Both the position numbers and the translations under genes were made by a program. Shown piece after piece: positions 60,068 through 64,000 of a stretch of 64,000 nt of DNA. The stretch is from Spongiimicrobium salis. Its GTDB lineage: Bacteria > Bacteroidota > Bacteroidia > Flavobacteriales > Flavobacteriaceae. The stretch is taken from NCBI RefSeq assembly GCF_043678055.1, contig NZ_JBHEQA010000003.1, forward strand, positions 248,001-312,000. Direction: 5' to 3'. The notes below the pieces were generated by a model. The model saw nothing but the letters and a program-made list of their open reading frames with translations. It had not been told where the DNA came from and ran no database searches. Each line of letters starts with the position of its first letter. Positions within the stretch are counted from its first letter, which is position 1.

Positions 60068-60499
60068 TCATTCAGGATCTTTCTTGTTTTCAGGAGATTG
60101 CGGAATAGGCTCCCGAAGGGCTTCAAAGCAAAGCGCCTTGTAACGTTCGTACTGACGTTCATTAAAAACATTGATCAGCTTTGTATCATATGCTATGGAC
60201 ATTTTAATGAGCTTCTGCTCCAAAACATCATGCTTGGCAGCTAGGCGCGATAATTCTTCTTTTGTACTCTGGGGTTCCGTTTCAAAAAGTGTTTTGATTT
60301 CGGTTTCAATTTTTTCCACCTCTACTAACAAAGCCTCCCTCCATTCACCCAATTGGGCAATTTGTTCTTCGTTCAATTGAAAAATCTGGACAATGGTAGC
60401 GGCATCGCCTGTGCCGATTCCCAAAGCACATTCTTGGGAATATCCTGAGGCATTGAAAAACAAAAAAGCGAAAAATGTGCCAACTAATTTCAAATTCAT
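60068..60499 (-). CDS. Small exported helical protein (Spy/CpxP-like size), unknown function
   Basis: 143 residues with a signal peptide (about 1-21, ending SGYSQ). The mature chain is a pair of long helices: IVQIFQLNEEQIAQLGEWREALLVEVEKIETEIKTLFE and TKEELSRLAAKHDVLEQKLIKMSIAYDTKLINVFNERQYERYKALC. The L-N-E-E-Q-I segment and the F-N-E-R-Q-Y segment resemble the LTxxQ repeats of Spy/CpxP periplasmic chaperones. That link is tentative. Divergent from pepT. Confidence 0.7.
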   Translation of the reverse strand: MNLKLVGTFFAFLFFNASGYSQECALGIGTGDAATIVQIFQLNEEQIAQLGEWREALLVEVEKIETEIKTLFETEPQSTKEELSRLAAKHDVLEQKLIKMSIAYDTKLINVFNERQYERYKALCFEALREPIPQSPENKKDPE

Positions 60500-60513
60500 G
60501 ATGCTAATTTAGA

Positions 60514-60521
60514 CAAAGCTA
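60514..60521 (-). promoter_or_regulatory. Promoter -7 element for gene 60068
   Basis: CAAAGCTA on the plus strand is TAGCTTTG on the minus strand, 14 bp upstream of the ATG at 60499. Confidence 0.55.
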
Positions 60522-60542
60522 TAGTACTATTTATATAAACAG

Positions 60543-60550
60543 TATTTTTG
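60543..60550 (+). promoter_or_regulatory. Promoter -7 element for pepT
   Basis: TATTTTTG at 60543-60550, 16 bp before the pepT ATG. It lies 21 bp from the minus-strand -7 of the divergent gene. Confidence 0.55.
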
Positions 60551-60566
60551 AACAAAAAGTATATTC

Positions 60567-61790
60567 ATGCAGCATCTTATTGATCGTTTTATAGGGTATA
60601 TCACCGTGGATACCCAAAGTGACCCAAACTCCCAAACTACACCCAGTACTGAAAAGCAATGGGATTTAGCCCATAAATTGGTAAAAGAACTCAAAGAAAT
60701 TGGCATGCAAGAGGTTAGCATTGATGAAAATGCCTATATCATGGCCAGCCTACCCAGTAATTGTAATCATCCTGTCCCTACAATTGGCTTTATCGCCCAT
60801 TTTGATACAACTCCTGATTTTTCCGGAACTAATGTGAATCCACAAATTATAGAACAGTACGACGGGAAAGACATCGTTCTCAATGCTGAACAAAACATTG
60901 TATTATCTCCCGATTATTTCGAGGACTTATTATTGTATAAGGGAAAGACTTTGATTACTACCGATGGGACGACACTTCTAGGTGCAGATGATAAAGCGGG
61001 CATTGCAGAAATCATGACAGCCATGGAATATTTAATTGCCCATCCGGAAATTAAACACGGGACCATTAAAGTAGGTTTTACTCCGGATGAAGAAATTGGC
61101 CGTGGCGCCCATAAATTTGATGTAGCCGCTTTTGGAGCCGACTGGGCCTATACCATGGATGGAAGTCAAATTGGGGAGTTGGAATATGAAAATTTCAATG
61201 CAGCCGGTGCAAAAGTAAGTATTAAAGGAAAGAGCGTTCATCCTGGCTATGCCAAAGGAAAAATGGTCAATGCCATTGGGATAGCCAATGATTTTATGAG
61301 CTTGCTTCCAAAGGGAGATGTCCCCGAGCGCACTTCTGGAAGAGAAGGATTTTATCATGTGTACCATTGTGAAGGTGCTATTGAACAGGCAACCTTAGCG
61401 CTTATTATCCGGGATCACGACAAAGACAAATTTGAAGAGCGCAAGCAGCAGTTAAATGACATTGTGCAGAACCTTAATGATCGCTATGGGAATTGTGTTA
61501 CTTTAGATATGAAAGATCAATATTACAATATGAAGGAAAAAGTAGAACCGGTACTTCATATTGTTGATATTGCCAAAGAAGCCATGGAAGCCATTGGCAT
61601 CACTCCCATTATTAAACCTATTCGAGGAGGAACAGATGGCTCCCAACTCAGTTATATGGGGCTTCCTTGCCCAAATATTTTTGCCGGAGGACATAATTTT
61701 CACGGTAAATACGAGTATGTTCCCGTAGAAAGTATGCAAAAAGCAGTTGAAGTTATCGTAAAAATTTGCGAAATTACTGCTTCTAGATAA
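60567..61790 (+). CDS. pepT: Peptidase T (tripeptide aminopeptidase, M20B)
   Basis: The 407-residue zinc aminopeptidase removes the N-terminal residue from tripeptides. M20 metal ligands are present: IAHFDTTPDFSG (His about 81), TLLGADDKAGIAE (bridging Asp about 142), DEEIGRGAHKFD (catalytic Glu-Glu about 176-177), YTMDG (Asp) and FAGGHNFHGKYE (terminal His). Length matches the family. It is followed 10 bp later by a DUF1801/YdeI gene on the same strand. Confidence 0.96.
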   Translation: MQHLIDRFIGYITVDTQSDPNSQTTPSTEKQWDLAHKLVKELKEIGMQEVSIDENAYIMASLPSNCNHPVPTIGFIAHFDTTPDFSGTNVNPQIIEQYDGKDIVLNAEQNIVLSPDYFEDLLLYKGKTLITTDGTTLLGADDKAGIAEIMTAMEYLIAHPEIKHGTIKVGFTPDEEIGRGAHKFDVAAFGADWAYTMDGSQIGELEYENFNAAGAKVSIKGKSVHPGYAKGKMVNAIGIANDFMSLLPKGDVPERTSGREGFYHVYHCEGAIEQATLALIIRDHDKDKFEERKQQLNDIVQNLNDRYGNCVTLDMKDQYYNMKEKVEPVLHIVDIAKEAMEAIGITPIIKPIRGGTDGSQLSYMGLPCPNIFAGGHNFHGKYEYVPVESMQKAVEVIVKICEITASR

Positions 61791-61800
61791 AGACAAACCT

Positions 61801-62400
61801 ATGGATGTTAACACAAAAATAGCGGCTTATTACGAAAAACCACATCCCTATAAAGAGGGAATTGCAGTATTACGATCCCTTATTAAGCAGACTGAGCTGG
61901 TAGAGACCTATAAATGGAATTTTCCGGTGTACACCATCCAAAACAAAAATATTATAGGAATATGTAGGTTTTCCCAACATTTTGGGATTTGGTTCTTTAA
62001 TGGGGCTTTACTAACGGATCCAAAGAAGGTTTTGCAAAATGCCCAAGAAGGTAAAACCAAGAATATGCGGCACTGGAAATTCATCCACATGGATGACATC
62101 AATTCCGAGGAAGTGCTCGCTTATATTGAGGAAGCTATAGCCAATCAAAAAAAAGGTATTCTTCCTGAGAAAAAGGCGGTCTCCAAACCCACAAAACCAG
62201 TCATCCCTGCCCTATTAAATACCGTTTTAGCAGGGAATTCGGAGATAGAAAAAGCCTTCTTTTCGTTAAGTCCCTATAAACAAAAAGAATATTGCGAATA
62301 TATTTCCGAAGCTAAACAGGAGAAGACCAAACAATCGCGCTTGAAAAAAATAACGCCTATGATTTTGGAGGGGAAAGGGCTGAATGATAAGTATAGATAA
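61801..62400 (+). CDS. DUF1801/YdeI family protein
   Basis: 199 residues. The N-terminal half has the DUF1801 fold pattern (VLRSLIKQTELVETYKWNFPVYTIQNKNIIGICRFSQHFGIWFFNGALLTDP, about 22-75). The C-terminal half has the YdeI bacteriocin-protection-like motif (AFFSLSPYKQKEYCEYISEAKQEKTKQSRLKKITPMILEGKGL, about 148-195). Cytoplasmic; function unknown. It is probably co-transcribed with pepT and ends at a bidirectional terminator. Confidence 0.85.
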   Translation: MDVNTKIAAYYEKPHPYKEGIAVLRSLIKQTELVETYKWNFPVYTIQNKNIIGICRFSQHFGIWFFNGALLTDPKKVLQNAQEGKTKNMRHWKFIHMDDINSEEVLAYIEEAIANQKKGILPEKKAVSKPTKPVIPALLNTVLAGNSEIEKAFFSLSPYKQKEYCEYISEAKQEKTKQSRLKKITPMILEGKGLNDKYR

Positions 62401-62403
62401 TAA

Positions 62404-62431
62404 AAAAGCACTGATAAAGATCAGTGCTTTT
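62404..62431. terminator. Bidirectional terminator between the DUF1801 gene and yajC
   Basis: AAAAGCACTGAT (62404-62415) and ATCAGTGCTTTT (62420-62431), loop AAAG, with A and T flanks suitable for both convergent genes. Confidence 0.88.
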
Positions 62432-62456
62432 CTTATCCAGTTTAGCGGAATCACTT

Positions 62457-62750
62457 TTATTTCTTCTCTACGGCAGGAGCATTTAATTTTTTACTCAGCT
62501 CCATAGAAATGGCCGAACGATCAAATTTAATTTTTCCTGCCATGGTTTCAACCACGCAAGAGAAATCCTTATCGTTTAGGTCCACTATTTTTCCATACAT
62601 ACCACTTTTCGTAATAATACGATCTCCTCTTTTGAGTTCTGCCGTAAATTTCTTCTCATCCTTTTGTCTTTTCATTTGCGGGCGTATCATGAAAAAATAG
62701 GCTACCACAAAAATCAAGATCATAGGAAGGAAAGTTCCCATTTCTCCCAT
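62457..62750 (-). CDS. yajC: Preprotein translocase subunit YajC
   Basis: 97 residues with one N-terminal membrane helix (FLPMILIFVVAYFFMIRPQMKRQKDEKKF, the RPQ motif included) and a small cytoplasmic domain (LKRGDRIITKSGMYGKIVDLNDKDFSCVVETMAGKIKFDRSAI). It is an accessory to SecDF-YajC. It is 16 bp downstream of the DUF1573 gene on the same strand, a common order nusB-DUF1573-yajC in Bacteroidota. Confidence 0.96.
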   Translation of the reverse strand: MGEMGTFLPMILIFVVAYFFMIRPQMKRQKDEKKFTAELKRGDRIITKSGMYGKIVDLNDKDFSCVVETMAGKIKFDRSAISMELSKKLNAPAVEKK

Positions 62751-62766
62751 CTTATTCTTCTTCTAC

Positions 62767-63240
62767 TTATTTTACCGGTCCTACTGGAACGGCATCTTTA
62801 GGATTTACAAATGCCTTTATTCGAATAATTTCCGAGCCTTTGGCTGTATTGGCTGTAACCGTAATGGTCTTGGTGACTTGATTTTGTCCAGAACCGTTGA
62901 AACGTACCAACAACTCTCCCGTATCTCCAGGAGCAATTGGTCCATTGGGTTTTTCAGGAACCGTACATCCACAAGTACTTTTGGCATCGGTAATGATTAA
63001 AGGGGCATTCCCTGTATTTGTAAATTTGAACACGGTTTCTTGTGGAGTACCTTGTACAATACTTCCAAAATCGTGTTCTGCCTTTTCAAAGCTCATTACG
63101 GGCAAGCTTTTTGCCGCTTCGTCTCTTTTTGCAGCAACATCTACATTGGCCGATTTAATTTTTTCACTTGCCGCATTTTCCTTACAGGAAACAAAAGCAA
63201 GGGCCATAAGTAAACTAAGGCTTAGGGTTATTCTTCTCAT
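62767..63240 (-). CDS. DUF1573 domain lipoprotein
   Basis: 157 residues with lipobox FVSCK (Cys19). The DUF1573 Ig-like domain shows EKAEHDFGSIVQGTPQETVFKFTNTGNAPLIITDAKSTCGCTVPEKPNGPIAPGDTGELLVRFN (about 54-118), with the conserved CGC pair, then KTITVTANT. Probably an envelope protein; role unknown. Middle gene of nusB-DUF1573-yajC. Confidence 0.93.
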   Translation of the reverse strand: MRRITLSLSLLMALAFVSCKENAASEKIKSANVDVAAKRDEAAKSLPVMSFEKAEHDFGSIVQGTPQETVFKFTNTGNAPLIITDAKSTCGCTVPEKPNGPIAPGDTGELLVRFNGSGQNQVTKTITVTANTAKGSEIIRIKAFVNPKDAVPVGPVK

Positions 63241-63285
63241 GATAATTTGGATTTTAAATTTATTGTAAAATTAATAATTATTTAT

Positions 63286-64000
63286 TTATAACAATCCCCT
63301 CCCCATTTTTTTTAGTTTTCCATTGCCTTTGTACTCTTTCACGAGTTTATCCAAAATACCATTAATGAAAATACTACTCTTAGGGGTAGAGTATTCCTTG
63401 GCAATTTCCAGGTATTCATTGATCGTTACCTTTTCGGGAATCGAAGAAAATGTGAGCAATTCACATATGGCCATCTTTAGAAGAATGCCATCGATATCGG
63501 CAATACGGTCTTTATCCCAATTTGGCGTTTTTCCTTCAATCTCTTTCTCCCATTCCGCATTCTTTAAAAGTGTCTTGTCCAACAGCTTTTTGGCAAAATC
63601 CATATCTTCTTGATCCTTTAAGAGAGCGGGCAGCAAATAGGAGGCATCTTTATTGACCCCTATTTTCTTCAATAATTTCAGAAGAAAGGTATTCACAATA
63701 GGAATATCGTCTATCCAGGTTAATTTATCATCTTCAAAATAATCGTAGATTTTTTCATTAGGCGCAATCACCTCTTTAAAAAGTTGGGCAATCAATTTTT
63801 GATCTTCCCCATACGAACTTTCTGGGGTAGCCATATACTCCTTATATAAGGAATGCTCCGTAATATCTTTATAGATAATATTGACATACTCTTCATTGAG
63901 ATACCAATCCTGTAATTTTCTTTTGGACAATTCCTCCTTTAAACGCTGATTTTCTACAATTTGGAGCAAGACTTTGTTCTGGATGAATTTTTCCTTGTTG
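63286..64000 (-). CDS. nusB: Transcription antitermination factor NusB (5' partial at the window end)
   Basis: The frame continues past 64000, so the N-terminus is missing; 238 residues are visible. The C-terminal NusB domain is clear (DRIADIDGILLKMAICELLTFSSIPEKVTINEYLEIAKEYSTPKSSIFINGILDKLVKEY). An upstream helical region (YIIYKDITEH-like and LKLLKKIGVNKDASYLLPALLKDQEDMDF) belongs to the longer Bacteroidota form of about 300 residues. NusB with NusE assembles the rRNA antitermination complex. It starts the nusB-DUF1573-yajC run; the gap to DUF1573 is 45 bp. Confidence 0.92.
   Translation of the reverse strand, partial: NKEKFIQNKVLLQIVENQRLKEELSKRKLQDWYLNEEYVNIIYKDITEHSLYKEYMATPESSYGEDQKLIAQLFKEVIAPNEKIYDYFEDDKLTWIDDIPIVNTFLLKLLKKIGVNKDASYLLPALLKDQEDMDFAKKLLDKTLLKNAEWEKEIEGKTPNWDKDRIADIDGILLKMAICELLTFSSIPEKVTINEYLEIAKEYSTPKSSIFINGILDKLVKEYKGNGKLKKMGRGLL

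Overview
The window comes from a chromosome of a Bacteroidota bacterium, almost certainly a member of the Flavobacteriaceae. The evidence is: AT-rich DNA; promoters of the Bacteroidota type (TTG/TTTG, about 19-23 bp, then TAnnTTTG) and no consistent Shine-Dalgarno sequences; type IX secretion (T9SS) type B C-terminal domains; a PorP/SprF-family protein; a PD40-OmpA protein; many Bacteroidota-style lipoproteins; and DUF5606, DUF4856 and HTTM proteins typical of the group. About 58 protein genes are supported. I saw no rRNA, tRNA, CRISPR array, insertion sequence or clear pseudogene.

Layout. 1-6.3 kb: five exported hydrolases in a row (CubicO-type serine hydrolase, alpha/beta hydrolase, SGNH hydrolase, GH20 hexosaminidase lipoprotein, lactonase-like lipoprotein), then a small membrane protein. 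6.4-7.7 kb: a lipoprotein and a short BLUF blue-light sensor. 7.8-10.3 kb: housekeeping genes (DUF5606, def, ruvX, dapD). 10.5-13.1 kb: three glycosyltransferases. 13.1-15.1 kb: a tsaC-like gene and a CCA-adding enzyme. 15.5-26.0 kb: a surface module made of a 2521-residue calcium-repeat adhesin with a T9SS type B tail, a PorP/SprF protein and an OmpA-family protein. 26.1-30.0 kb: heme A synthase, a pRiA4b ORF-3-like protein, an NdpA-like protein and a divergent kinase-like protein. 30.1-34.3 kb: an ABC exporter pair and a second T9SS type B protein.

34.3-38.2 kb is the most interesting stretch. A membrane-anchored TPR-AraC regulator is followed by two short double-glycine-leader precursor peptides and a complete LanC-type lanthionine cyclase. 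The dehydratase (LanB) and the peptide exporter/protease that normally go with them are absent. The two precursors share a 16-bp upstream element, and a terminator-like hairpin lies immediately before lanC.

38.3-50.6 kb: uvrB, a small heat-shock protein, a TerB-like protein, a DUF1456 protein, two tandem paralogous exported proteins with TonB-C-terminal-like sequence, a NIPSNAP protein, sucC, a LON-domain protein, lysA, an exported thioredoxin, an acetamidase-like lipoprotein and guaB. 50.7-57.6 kb: a minus-strand iron/heme-type operon (DUF4856, imelysin, HTTM, TonB receptor, heme-binding CxxCH protein) read from a strong consensus promoter flanked by 13-bp inverted arms. 57.7-64 kb: HMG-CoA lyase, pyrD, a small exported helical protein, pepT, a DUF1801/YdeI protein, yajC, a DUF1573 lipoprotein, and nusB cut by the window end.
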